A stretch of DNA of 64,000 nt from Bacilli bacterium (lineage in GTDB: Bacteria > Bacillota_I > Bacilli_A > RFN20 > CAG-826). The stretch lies in assembly GCA_017447165.1 (NCBI GenBank), contig JAFSOD010000003.1:1-64000 (forward strand), read 5' to 3'. The notes below the pieces were generated by a model. It worked only from the letters and a program-made list of their open reading frames with translations. It was not told where the DNA came from and ran no database searches. This document shows, piece by piece, positions 8,737 through 16,591 of this stretch (its first letter is position 1; each line of letters starts with the position of its first letter). The translations under genes and the position numbers were made by a program.

Positions 8737-8760
8737 AGGCAGTCTATGGATTGTCTTTTT
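8737..8760 (+). terminator. Terminator after the glyA unit
   Basis: An 8-bp stem including G-U pairs (AGGCAGTC / GATTGTCT) with a TATG loop, followed by T residues. Confidence 0.7.
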
Positions 8761-8881
8761 TATTTGTTAGTGATATTTGGTGATAGAAAATGACTAAAAA
8801 TTCAATTTCAAAATAATTTGATAACATCATAACTTTTTTAATGATTTATTGCATATGTAAATAAAACTTAACAAAAGTTCT

Positions 8882-8935
8882 TTGTAGATTATTACTATAG
8901 TGTTATGATATTGAACGTTCGCAACCAATAGTTGC
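8882..8935 (+). promoter_or_regulatory. Promoter and candidate operator of the glmM operon
   Basis: TTGTAG (8882-8887), 16-bp spacer, TATGAT (8904-8909), predicting a start near 8916. A perfect 8-bp palindrome GAACGTTC (8913-8920) lies over that start, followed by a small hairpin GCAAC/GTTGC (8921-8935) before the Shine-Dalgarno. The palindrome position suits a repressor; the HTH domain encoded by the next gene is an obvious candidate, but that is inference. Confidence 0.5.
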
Positions 8936-8950
8936 AAAGAGGATAGAAAT

Positions 8951-10588
8951 ATGACATTAGCTGAAAAAATCACACATTTAAGAATTGTCAATAATATCTC
9001 CCAAGAACAATTAGCGGATCAACTTGGTGTGACCCGTCAATCAGTCTCTAAATGGGAAAGTGGTGAATCCATGCCACAAATTGATAAAGTCTTAGAATTA
9101 TGTGAATTATTTAAGATTACCGCTGACGAATTAATTAATGACAACATTGTTATTCACCGCGGCAAAAAACTCCCGATGAGTATTGGAGAAGATATTAAAA
9201 CCAAATATTTTGGTACCGATGGATTTAGAGGAGAAGCCAATAAGACTTTAACCGCCAGTCATGCCTATAAAATCGGTAGATTCTTAGGTTGGTTCTATGG
9301 CAATCCTAAATTCAACTCTCAGAAACCTGGATATAAACCAAAAGTGGTAATCGGTAAAGATACTAGAAGAAGTAGTTATATGTTAGAGTATGCGGTTGCT
9401 GCTGGATTAGCGGCATCTGGTGCGGATGTTTCCTTACTCCACGTTACTACGACTCCAAGCGTTTCTTACATAGTAAGACAAGACTGCTTTGATTGTGGTG
9501 TGATGATTACCGCATCTCATAACCCATTTTATGATAATGGTATTAAAGTTATTAACTCTAATGGTGAAAAATTAGAAGATGCTGTTGCTTTCTTAGCGGA
9601 AGCATATATCGATGGTGATTTAAAGAAATTAGAAGTGGAAGGTGATGACCTCCCATTTGCCGAAAGAGGTAATATTGGTTCTATCACCGATTATAGTTCT
9701 GGAAGAAATAGATACATTGGCTATCTCATCTCCTTAGCAAAACACTCCATGAAGCCTCTTAAAATCGGTTTAGACGCTGCTAATGGAGCGAGCTGGATGA
9801 TCGCTAAGAGTGTCTTTGATGCTTTAGGAGCCCAAACCTTTGTTATTAATAACAATCCTGATGGATTAAATATTAATTTAGACGCTGGAAGTACTCATAT
9901 TGAGAAGTTCTGTAAATATGTTAAAGACAATGACTTAGATTTAGGTTTTGCCTTTGATGGAGATGCCGATAGATGTATCGCTGTTGATGAAAATGGTAAA
10001 GAAGTGGATGGAGATAAGATTATGTATCTCTTATCCTGCAAATTAAAAGATGAAGGCGCTTTAGAAAAGAACACCTTAGTCACAACCATTATGTCTAATA
10101 GCGGTCTTACCAAAGCTTTAAAGGCTATTGGAGTGAGCAACGTCCAAACCAAAGTTGGTGATAGATTCGTTTACGAAAAGATGCAAAAAGACGGTTATTC
10201 ATTAGGTGGAGAACAATCTGGTCACGTTATTATCAAGAAATACGCTACAACTGGTGATGGTGTTCTTACCGCTATCATGGTTACTGAACAAGTTCTTGAG
10301 AAGAAAGAGAAACTTTCTAAGCTTGTCGCTCCAGTGAAATTACTCCCACAAATCACTAGAAATGTCAGAGTTACAAATAAAGCGGCAGTTGTCGCCGATG
10401 AAGAAGTTCAAGCAAAATTTAACGAAGTTAATAAAGAAATTGGTGATGATGGTAGAGCTCTTCTTAGACAATCTGGTACCGAACCAGTAGTGAGAATCAT
10501 GATCGAACTCGATTCTAAAGAAAAATGTGAAGAATACATTACTCGTATTTATAACGTTATTAAGAAAAGAGGATACGTCTGTGAATAA
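8951..10588 (+). CDS. glmM: Phosphoglucosamine mutase fused to an N-terminal XRE helix-turn-helix
   Basis: A 545-residue protein, about 95 longer than ordinary GlmM. Residues 1-65 form a canonical Cro/XRE domain with recognition segment LGVTRQSVSKWESGESMP. After a short linker comes a complete mutase from about residue 85: FGTDGFRG, the phosphoserine loop TASHNPFYDNGIK, metal-binding DGDADR, GlmM-type sugar loop GGEQSGH and phosphate loop RQSGTEPVVR. It converts glucosamine-6-phosphate to glucosamine-1-phosphate. AGAGGAT before ATG 8951 supports the long form; an internal Met76 (9176) would give a normal-sized GlmM but lacks a clear Shine-Dalgarno. The fusion may bind DNA and control amino-sugar genes. 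Heads an operon with a GlmU-like protein and nagB. Confidence 0.9.
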   Translation: MTLAEKITHLRIVNNISQEQLADQLGVTRQSVSKWESGESMPQIDKVLELCELFKITADELINDNIVIHRGKKLPMSIGEDIKTKYFGTDGFRGEANKTLTASHAYKIGRFLGWFYGNPKFNSQKPGYKPKVVIGKDTRRSSYMLEYAVAAGLAASGADVSLLHVTTTPSVSYIVRQDCFDCGVMITASHNPFYDNGIKVINSNGEKLEDAVAFLAEAYIDGDLKKLEVEGDDLPFAERGNIGSITDYSSGRNRYIGYLISLAKHSMKPLKIGLDAANGASWMIAKSVFDALGAQTFVINNNPDGLNINLDAGSTHIEKFCKYVKDNDLDLGFAFDGDADRCIAVDENGKEVDGDKIMYLLSCKLKDEGALEKNTLVTTIMSNSGLTKALKAIGVSNVQTKVGDRFVYEKMQKDGYSLGGEQSGHVIIKKYATTGDGVLTAIMVTEQVLEKKEKLSKLVAPVKLLPQITRNVRVTNKAAVVADEEVQAKFNEVNKEIGDDGRALLRQSGTEPVVRIMIELDSKEKCEEYITRIYNVIKKRGYVCE

Positions 10589-11252
10589 GTTAAACATTAA
10601 AACCAAAGAATTATTCTCTACCGAAGTTCCTTATTTAAAAGAAGTATTCGATAAATCTACTTATCCTTGGGAAATTCTTCCTCAAATTAAAGAGATTGTC
10701 GCTAAAGTTATTGCTAGTGGATTAGAAGGATATAAAGAAATTGAACCAGGAATCTTAGTCGCAGAGAACGTGAAAATCGCAAAAACTGCAACAATTGAAG
10801 CTCCTGCTATTATTGGTAAAGATACAGAGTTAAGACCAGGCGCTTATTTAAGAGGCAATGTTATTGTTGGCGAAAAATGCGTAGTTGGTAACTCTTCAGA
10901 GTTAAAGAACTGCATTTTACTCAATCACGTCCAAGTTCCACATTATAACTATGTTGGAGATTCTATCTTAGGAGACTACGCCCACATGGGTGCAGGAAGT
11001 ATTCTTTCTAATTTAAAAAGCGGTGGAAAGAATATCGTTATCCACGGAGACAAAGAATATGAAACTGGTTTAAGAAAGATTGGTGGTTTCTTAGGCGAAC
11101 ACGCTGATATCGGCTGCGGATCAGTCTTAAATCCAGGAACAATCATCGGCAAAAACACCCAAGTTTATCCATTAAGTATGCTTAGGGGTTGTTTTCCTGA
11201 AAACAGTATTGTAAAATCTCAAACTGTTGTCGTTGATAAAATTGAGCAATAA
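10581..11252 (+). CDS. Left-handed beta-helix protein, GlmU C-terminal-like
   Basis: A 223-residue protein rich in hexapeptide repeats (IGKDTELRPGAYLRG, VGEKCVVGNSSEL, IGKNTQVYP) that fold into a left-handed beta-helix, the fold of GlmU acetyltransferases. The HYNYVGDS and GAGSILSNLKS stretches resemble the acetyltransferase half of GlmU. There is no uridylyltransferase domain. It could acetylate glucosamine-1-phosphate or bind a nucleotide sugar; not proven. I chose GTG 10581, which has AGAGGA nine bases upstream and overlaps the glmM stop by eight bases; an earlier GTG at 10527 would overlap far more. nagB follows. Confidence 0.75.
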   Translation: MNKLNIKTKELFSTEVPYLKEVFDKSTYPWEILPQIKEIVAKVIASGLEGYKEIEPGILVAENVKIAKTATIEAPAIIGKDTELRPGAYLRGNVIVGEKCVVGNSSELKNCILLNHVQVPHYNYVGDSILGDYAHMGAGSILSNLKSGGKNIVIHGDKEYETGLRKIGGFLGEHADIGCGSVLNPGTIIGKNTQVYPLSMLRGCFPENSIVKSQTVVVDKIEQ

Positions 11253-11274
11253 ATATTTATAGGAGATTTATAAA

Positions 11275-11997
11275 ATGAAAGTTATTGTTGGTAGTGAAGA
11301 GAAAATCAGTGAATTAATTGCTGAAGAATTCATTAAACAAGTTAACGCTAAACCAAATTCCGTTTTAGGCTTAGCAACTGGTACTTCACCTTTAGGTGTT
11401 TACGCTAATTTAGTGAAGGCTAATAAAGAAGGTAGAGTCTCTTTCAAAGACGTTGTCACTTTCAACCTTGATGAATATATCGGTTTAGAAGGCACTCACA
11501 ATCAATCTTATCGTTATTTCATGAATGTCAATTTATTTGACCACATCGATATCGATAAGAGTAAGACCCACGTTTTAAAAGGTGTTGGTGATTATCTTGC
11601 TTATGCTAATCAATATGATGATGAAATCGCTTCCTTTGGTGGAATCGACTTACAAATCCTCGGTATTGGTAGTGATGGCCACATCGCTTTTAATGAACCA
11701 GGCACACCATTTGATTCCTTAACTCACGTTGCCGAACTTGCAGAAAGTACAATTGTTGATAACTCCAGATTATTCAATGATATCTCTGAAGTTCCTACTA
11801 AAGCAGTGACTATGGGCTTAAAGAGCATCATGAATGCGAGAAAAATTGTCTTAATCGCAACAGGCATCAATAAGGCAAAAGCAATTAAGAACTTATTAAG
11901 AGGAGATAAGACTGAAGAAGTCCCTTGCTCCATCTTACAAGATCACCCAGATTGCACAATCTACGTTGATAAAGACGCTTATAGTTTAGTTAAATAA
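11275..11997 (+). CDS. nagB: Glucosamine-6-phosphate deaminase
   Basis: Converts glucosamine-6-phosphate to fructose-6-phosphate and ammonia, the catabolic reverse of GlmS. Full length at 240 residues. Visible motifs are GLATGTSPLG (phosphate loop), the LDEYIGL segment and the active-site GIGSDGHIAFNEPG. It has AGGAG eight bases before ATG and is the last gene of the glmM operon, closed by a strong terminator. Having NagB in one transcript with GlmM means flux toward cell-wall precursors and flux back to glycolysis are expressed together, so control at the protein level would be needed to avoid a futile cycle. Confidence 0.95.
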   Translation: MKVIVGSEEKISELIAEEFIKQVNAKPNSVLGLATGTSPLGVYANLVKANKEGRVSFKDVVTFNLDEYIGLEGTHNQSYRYFMNVNLFDHIDIDKSKTHVLKGVGDYLAYANQYDDEIASFGGIDLQILGIGSDGHIAFNEPGTPFDSLTHVAELAESTIVDNSRLFNDISEVPTKAVTMGLKSIMNARKIVLIATGINKAKAIKNLLRGDKTEEVPCSILQDHPDCTIYVDKDAYSLVK

Positions 11998-12015
11998 TTA
12001 AAGTAGTCTTATAAG

Positions 12016-12042
12016 AACGTCCTAAAAGGACGTTTTTATTTT
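12016..12042 (+). terminator. Terminator of the glmM-nagB operon
   Basis: Perfect 8-bp stem AACGTCCT / AGGACGTT with a 3-base loop, followed by TTTATTTT. Confidence 0.85.
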
Positions 12043-12068
12043 ACTTAAATTAAAAAGAATAAAAATTC

Positions 12069-12097
12069 TTTATAAATAATTTTTGTTTCTATACAAT
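12069..12097 (+). promoter_or_regulatory. Promoter of the phosphatase-lipid kinase-plsC operon
   Basis: TTTATA, 17-bp spacer, TACAAT (12092-12097), only seven bases before the ATG. No Shine-Dalgarno can fit between, so the message is predicted to be leaderless. Confidence 0.5.
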
Positions 12098-12104
12098 AGT
12101 AGCA

Positions 12105-12887
12105 ATGAAAAAGAAGATTAAAGGATTGTCCTTATTCGACGATCTTAAAAATATTAAAACCGAAGAAAATAAAAAGATTAGAAAAGGGGTTTTATACCGT
12201 TCTAGTCATTTCGCTAAACTCGAAGATGGTGATGAAGAAAAACTATTAAAGTATTACAAACTTCATCACGTAGTGGATTTAAGAACCGAAGAAGAAGCGA
12301 CCAAAATGGCAGAACTTGCCGATAGCAAGATTAATCGTTACTGGTATCCTCTTTTAGAGTCTCATGAAAATAGAATGATCACCAAAGAGAATAGAATGCC
12401 AATTCTTAAAGAAATGGCCGCTCAACCTGGTGGAGCAAAGCAATCAATGATTGATTATTATTGTTTACTCATCACTTCTAAAAAAGCCCAGAAAGCTTAT
12501 AAGAATTTCTTTGATACTTTATTAAAAATAAACAAAGATGAAGCTTTAGCGTTCCACTGTACTCAAGGTAAAGACCGTACAGGGGTGACTTTGATGCTTC
12601 TTTTGAGCGTCTTAGGCGTTGATAGAAAGACAATCACTAAGAAATACTTACAATATAACAAAATCAAGTTCCATTTCCGTTTTTGGGCTTTTGTGGGTAT
12701 GACTTTATTCATCTCTCCTAGACTCGCTAGACATTTAGATAAAATCCTAGGTGCGAGAAAAGAATATATTGAGGCAAGTTACCAAACAATTGAAAAGGAA
12801 TATCAAAATATTGATAATTATATTAGAAACGTTATCGGTTTATCCGATGAAAATATAAAACAATTACGATTAAAATATTTATATTAA
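12105..12887 (+). CDS. Tyrosine/dual-specificity protein phosphatase
   Basis: A 260-residue phosphatase with the CX5R loop HCTQGKDRTG (Cys152, Arg158), and the upstream RSSHFAKL and VVDLRTEEE segments seen in the Tyr_phosphatase3 group of bacterial enzymes that act on phosphotyrosine or phosphoinositide-like substrates. No signal peptide, so cytoplasmic. It heads a unit with a diacylglycerol-kinase-like gene (12 bases away) and plsC, which hints at a role near lipid metabolism, but the substrate is unknown. The start codon lies seven bases after a -10 box and has no ribosome binding site. Confidence 0.85.
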   Translation: MKKKIKGLSLFDDLKNIKTEENKKIRKGVLYRSSHFAKLEDGDEEKLLKYYKLHHVVDLRTEEEATKMAELADSKINRYWYPLLESHENRMITKENRMPILKEMAAQPGGAKQSMIDYYCLLITSKKAQKAYKNFFDTLLKINKDEALAFHCTQGKDRTGVTLMLLLSVLGVDRKTITKKYLQYNKIKFHFRFWAFVGMTLFISPRLARHLDKILGARKEYIEASYQTIEKEYQNIDNYIRNVIGLSDENIKQLRLKYLY

Positions 12888-12899
12888 GGAGAACTTTAA

Positions 12900-13874
12900 A
12901 TGAAGCATTTAATCATTCTTAACGGCAAGGCTGGACAAGAAAAAGACATCGAAGCTTTTAAAAAGGAAATTGAAGAAGTTTTCAAAGGTCTTGAACATGA
13001 AATCTATTTAACTACAGGTCCTAGATCGGTTATTCCATTTTTAAAGGAATATTTCAAAAAGAATAGCAAAGACACAGTTAGAGTATACGCTTGTGGTGGA
13101 GACGGCACAGTCCATGAAGTGGCTAATGGCTTAGTTGGTATTAAAAATGCTGAACTTGCAGTATACGCTGTTGGTACTGGTAATGACTTTGTTAAATCCT
13201 ATGCTAAAAGCAAGGATTATGATGAAATCATCACTAATAAAGCTGGTGAAAATCGTTTTAAAGATTTCAAAGCCCTTATTGAAGGCAAGGCTGAAGAAAT
13301 TGATTTATCAAAACTCACTAGCCCAAGTTTAAAAGAGCCAATGTACTCCATTAATGTTATTAACTTTGGTTTTGATGCTATTGTGGGAGCAATGGGTAAC
13401 TATTATAAAGAACATGGTTATCCAGAAAAAGCTAAGGCTAAAGGTATGACTCCTTATGACTATGCTCTTAAAAATGACGCCATGAAACATGGCCGATTCA
13501 ACGACATCACCGTTTACGCTGATGGCGAAAGACTTAATGAAAAGAAAATGTTACTTGCAACCTTAGCTCAAGGTAGATTCGTTGGTGGCACCTTCTTATG
13601 CGCTCCTAAGAGTGATAATAAAGACGGCTTAATCGATGTTTGTGTTATCAAGACCATGACCTTAATTGGCTTAGGATTATTCATTGGACCTTATACCAAA
13701 GGCAAACACTTAGATAAACCAAAGAAGAAAATTGCTTATAGACAAGCAAAAGTGGTTAAATTCGAATCTCCAAACGAAATCGATGTTTGTGTCGATGGAG
13801 AAATGATTAAAGGCAAGACTTTCGAAGTCGAAGTTTGTCCAAAGGCTATTAAATTTGTCGTTCCAAATAATTAA
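12900..13874 (+). CDS. Diacylglycerol/lipid kinase, DagK catalytic family
   Basis: A 324-residue kinase with the nucleotide-binding GGDGTVHEV at residues 66-74 and NGKAG at 8-12, both characteristic of the DagK/YegS/sphingosine kinase family, plus the TLAQGRFVGG and C-terminal beta-sandwich. Probably phosphorylates diacylglycerol to phosphatidic acid (DgkB-like recycling). An AAGGAG site precedes the ATG. It sits directly upstream of plsC, whose product also makes phosphatidic acid, which supports a phospholipid role. Confidence 0.88.
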   Translation: MKHLIILNGKAGQEKDIEAFKKEIEEVFKGLEHEIYLTTGPRSVIPFLKEYFKKNSKDTVRVYACGGDGTVHEVANGLVGIKNAELAVYAVGTGNDFVKSYAKSKDYDEIITNKAGENRFKDFKALIEGKAEEIDLSKLTSPSLKEPMYSINVINFGFDAIVGAMGNYYKEHGYPEKAKAKGMTPYDYALKNDAMKHGRFNDITVYADGERLNEKKMLLATLAQGRFVGGTFLCAPKSDNKDGLIDVCVIKTMTLIGLGLFIGPYTKGKHLDKPKKKIAYRQAKVVKFESPNEIDVCVDGEMIKGKTFEVEVCPKAIKFVVPNN

Positions 13875-13879
13875 TTAAA

Positions 13880-14704
13880 ATGTTAGTAGAATTTGTAATT
13901 ATATCTTTGGATATAGCATTTACAGTCTTATTATCTTTATTCTGTATCCCAAAAGGACACGGATATCTTTATTGGACTCCATTTTTGATCCTGATAGCGG
14001 GATATATCGCTAGCTTAGTGTTCGTTTGGATTACAATGTCTATTGTTTGTCAGTTCTATTCCAAAAAGAAGACATACACTAAGCCTTCTAAGACGGCAAA
14101 CTTCTTATTAAGACACTGTGTTGGTTATATTAATAACCATGCAGGAGTGAGACTAAAGGTTACTCAAAATGAACCCTGGCCAAAAGAAAGATTCCTATTA
14201 GTGTGTAATCATTTATCAAGATTTGATCCAATGATTGTCATTCATCGATATGGAAAACTTGGCTTAGCGTTCATCACCAAACCTTCAAACTTCAAAATTC
14301 CAATTGGTGGTCACTTCATGAAGGCAGGCTGCTATATGGCGATTGATAGAGAAGACAAATTAAAGTCTCTTGAAGTGATGAAAGAAGCTTCTAGATTAAT
14401 CGAAGAAGACCTCGCTTCCGTGGGTGTTTATCCAGAAGGAACTAGAAGAGAAGTGGAAGACCATGTAGGTGAATTCCATGAGGGTGTCTTCGCGATCGCT
14501 ATGAAGGCTAATGCCCCAATTGTTGTAACCTCAATAATTGGCAGTGAAAACATCGCTAAGAACTTCCCTAAAAAATTCACAAAAGTGAAGTTCAATATCA
14601 TCAAAGTTATCTATCCTAGCGAGTATCAAGGAAAGACTACAAAGGCTGTAAGTGATTACGCTAGACAGTTAATGAAAGAATCAATTGAAAAGGAGATGCA
14701 GTAG
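13880..14704 (+). CDS. plsC: 1-acyl-glycerol-3-phosphate acyltransferase
   Basis: Makes phosphatidic acid from lysophosphatidic acid. Two N-terminal membrane helices (about residues 3-22 and 31-58) anchor it. The catalytic HX4D motif is NHLSRFDP (His111, Asp116) and the substrate motif is YPEGTR (about residues 184-189). Length 274 is slightly above the usual 240 because of the second N-terminal helix. It begins five bases after the kinase stop with no strong Shine-Dalgarno, so coupling is likely. A terminator overlaps its stop codon. Confidence 0.9.
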   Translation: MLVEFVIISLDIAFTVLLSLFCIPKGHGYLYWTPFLILIAGYIASLVFVWITMSIVCQFYSKKKTYTKPSKTANFLLRHCVGYINNHAGVRLKVTQNEPWPKERFLLVCNHLSRFDPMIVIHRYGKLGLAFITKPSNFKIPIGGHFMKAGCYMAIDREDKLKSLEVMKEASRLIEEDLASVGVYPEGTRREVEDHVGEFHEGVFAIAMKANAPIVVTSIIGSENIAKNFPKKFTKVKFNIIKVIYPSEYQGKTTKAVSDYARQLMKESIEKEMQ

Positions 14705-14717
14705 CATCCCCTTTTTC
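14692..14717 (+). terminator. Terminator overlapping the plsC stop codon
   Basis: GGAGATGC pairs with GCATCCCC (one A-C mismatch) around an AGTA loop that contains most of the TAG stop, followed by CTTTTTCTT. Confidence 0.75.
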
Positions 14718-14721
14718 TTAT

Positions 14722-14738
14722 ACTAATTAAATACTAAT
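14722..14738. repeat. ACTAAT pair, 11-bp period (site A)
   Basis: ACTAAT at 14722-14727 and 14733-14738; the longer unit TACTAATTA repeats exactly at 11 bp. It lies between the plsC terminator and the stop of the opposing permease gene. One of four such sites in the window. Confidence 0.7.
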
Positions 14739-15544
14739 TATTTAATATCTCTGTGAGAGAAGATAAACGCTCCACCGAGGAAGAATATTGCGGACCAATA
14801 TAATGGAGTTAATAAGCCTGCAATAATCATTAGAGTGGTTTGATAATATAACTTAGAGACATCTGCTCCAGCTTTGCTTAAGAAATTAAATATACTAGCA
14901 GAATTAGAGTAGAAACCAATCATATATAATGGGTTAATCCACATCTGCATATTTTCTGGTGTGAAATCTGCTTGAGCGGTTGCTAATGTAATGATTAAAG
15001 GAATCATTCCAAGTAAGACTAAGGTGACAACAGAAATAGAAATAGAGCCACCAATATTTCTCATTAAAGCGCCAAAGAAAACAGATAATGAGGTAACAAA
15101 TACATAAGCAGCCAAGAAATAAGCTAAATAGGAACCAATAAATCGCCCTTCACCAATTGCAGCAGCATTAAATCCACCGATTGCGCTACTAATACCCACA
15201 AGTAGGCCTAAATAGACAATCATTAAAGAGAATGTAAATACTAAACCAGTTAAGAATAATCCGGTATAGATTTTAAATTTTGAATGTCCGGCAATGATCT
15301 TGTTTCTAATAGTGCCGAAAGTAAATTCACTTACAGTGAATACTACTAAGTTGATAGGGACTGTTAAACCAAAGTTTTGGCTTGGGCTAACGCCTGCTAA
15401 AAACATACTATGGCCGTTAAGTTGACCAATACCAGCGTTAATACCGATTAATAAACCTGCTAAACCTAGACCCACAATCATGGTGATTCTAAAGGTCCAG
15501 TCTTTAAATAATTTAAATAATGAGGCGCGAATAATATTAAACAT
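14738..15544 (-). CDS. ABC-2-type exporter permease
   Basis: A 268-residue integral membrane protein with about six helices, paired with an ABC ATPase gene that overlaps its start by eight bases. The arrangement, the N-terminal amphipathic start (MFNIIRASLFKLFKD) and helix spacing fit ABC-2 permeases of the BcrB/natB type, used for antibiotic, peptide or ion export. I take ATG 15544; an upstream ATG at 15583 would overlap the ATPase gene by 47 bases. Substrate unknown. Confidence 0.8.
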   Translation of the reverse strand: MFNIIRASLFKLFKDWTFRITMIVGLGLAGLLIGINAGIGQLNGHSMFLAGVSPSQNFGLTVPINLVVFTVSEFTFGTIRNKIIAGHSKFKIYTGLFLTGLVFTFSLMIVYLGLLVGISSAIGGFNAAAIGEGRFIGSYLAYFLAAYVFVTSLSVFFGALMRNIGGSISISVVTLVLLGMIPLIITLATAQADFTPENMQMWINPLYMIGFYSNSASIFNFLSKAGADVSKLYYQTTLMIIAGLLTPLYWSAIFFLGGAFIFSHRDIK

Positions 15545-16454
15545 TTTTCTCACCTCCGATAAGACTAAGATAATAATCTTCAACGTTCATTTCTGAAGTT
15601 TTCACATCATTAATCTCAATTCCTTTCTTATCTAAAGCCTTTAAAAGCTCTAAAGGTTTAACATCATCATAGATTCTCACGGAATTTGGGAATTCTTTGA
15701 CATTTGTATAGCCAAGAGCCTTTAATTCTTTTTCTAGAGTAACTGGATCATTAGATTTAAGGTCAGTGTATTTCTGACATTCTAAAGCGAGGTCAGATGC
15801 AGAAATTTCTTTGATTAGTTTGCCGTGGCTGATGAAACCATAATGGGTTGCGACCTTTTCTAATTCAGAAAGAATGTGACTAGAAATAATAAAGGTTATA
15901 CCTTTCTTATTTAAATCGATAATGAGATTTCTTAATTCTGCAACACCAGAAGGATCTAAGCCGTTCATTGGTTCATCTAAAAGCATCAAGGTTGGATTAT
16001 TGAGTAATAACACAGCAATACCAAGTCTTTGTCTCATACCAAGTGAGAAGTTTTTCGCGGCTTTCTTGCCAGTATTTTCTAAGCCAACATTTTTTAATGC
16101 TTCTGGAATTACTTCTTTATAATTGGTAATCCCGTAATATAGACATGCATATTTAAGATTGTCATAGGCACTTAGTGATGGCACTAAAGATGGTGCTTCC
16201 ACAATCGCGGAAATATGATGTCTCACTTCTTGGATTTTACGATCTTTGGAATCCGTTCCAAATAGGGCATATCGACCATTAGTAGGAATTGCTAAACCCA
16301 TTAATAAACGCATAATAGTGGTTTTACCACTTCCGTTTTCCCCAACAAAGCCGTAAACTGATCCTTGAGGAACATGCATATTGACGCCATTAACTGCAAG
16401 TTTATCTCCGTACTTTTTAGTTAACCCTTGAGTTTCAATAACATAATTTTCCAT
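15537..16454 (-). CDS. ABC exporter ATP-binding protein, BcrA-like
   Basis: A 305-residue ATPase with Walker A GENGSGKTT (about residues 39-47), signature FSLGMRQRLG, Walker B LMLLDEP and the switch His in ISSHILSE. The C-terminal extension after about residue 215 is typical of the bacitracin-resistance/lantibiotic-immunity (BcrA) type. It forms a two-gene unit with the downstream permease. A promoter TTAACA-17-TAAGAT ends eight bases before its ATG without a ribosome binding site, so it looks leaderless. No sensor kinase or regulator is nearby, unlike Bce-type modules. Confidence 0.88.
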   Translation of the reverse strand: MENYVIETQGLTKKYGDKLAVNGVNMHVPQGSVYGFVGENGSGKTTIMRLLMGLAIPTNGRYALFGTDSKDRKIQEVRHHISAIVEAPSLVPSLSAYDNLKYACLYYGITNYKEVIPEALKNVGLENTGKKAAKNFSLGMRQRLGIAVLLLNNPTLMLLDEPMNGLDPSGVAELRNLIIDLNKKGITFIISSHILSELEKVATHYGFISHGKLIKEISASDLALECQKYTDLKSNDPVTLEKELKALGYTNVKEFPNSVRIYDDVKPLELLKALDKKGIEINDVKTSEMNVEDYYLSLIGGEKNV

Positions 16455-16462
16455 ACTTAAAT

Positions 16463-16491
16463 ATCTTACTCTTATTTGCCTTAAGTGTTAA
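16463..16491 (-). promoter_or_regulatory. Promoter of the ABC exporter genes
   Basis: On the minus strand, TTAACA, 17-bp spacer, TAAGAT, then eight bases to the ATG. Confidence 0.6.
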
Positions 16492-16538
16492 ATTATTTGG
16501 AAAAATTAGATTTATCCTAATAAAAATTCTTTTATTTC

Positions 16539-16567
16539 TTGCGAGAAAATGTGTATATGCCTATAAT
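16539..16567 (+). promoter_or_regulatory. Promoter of the 16592 membrane protein gene
   Basis: TTGCGA (16539-16544), 17-bp spacer, TATAAT (16562-16567). This transcript has a normal leader with GAGG before its ATG. Confidence 0.65.
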
Positions 16568-16591
16568 ATTTTGTGAATTGAGGTCATTTAT

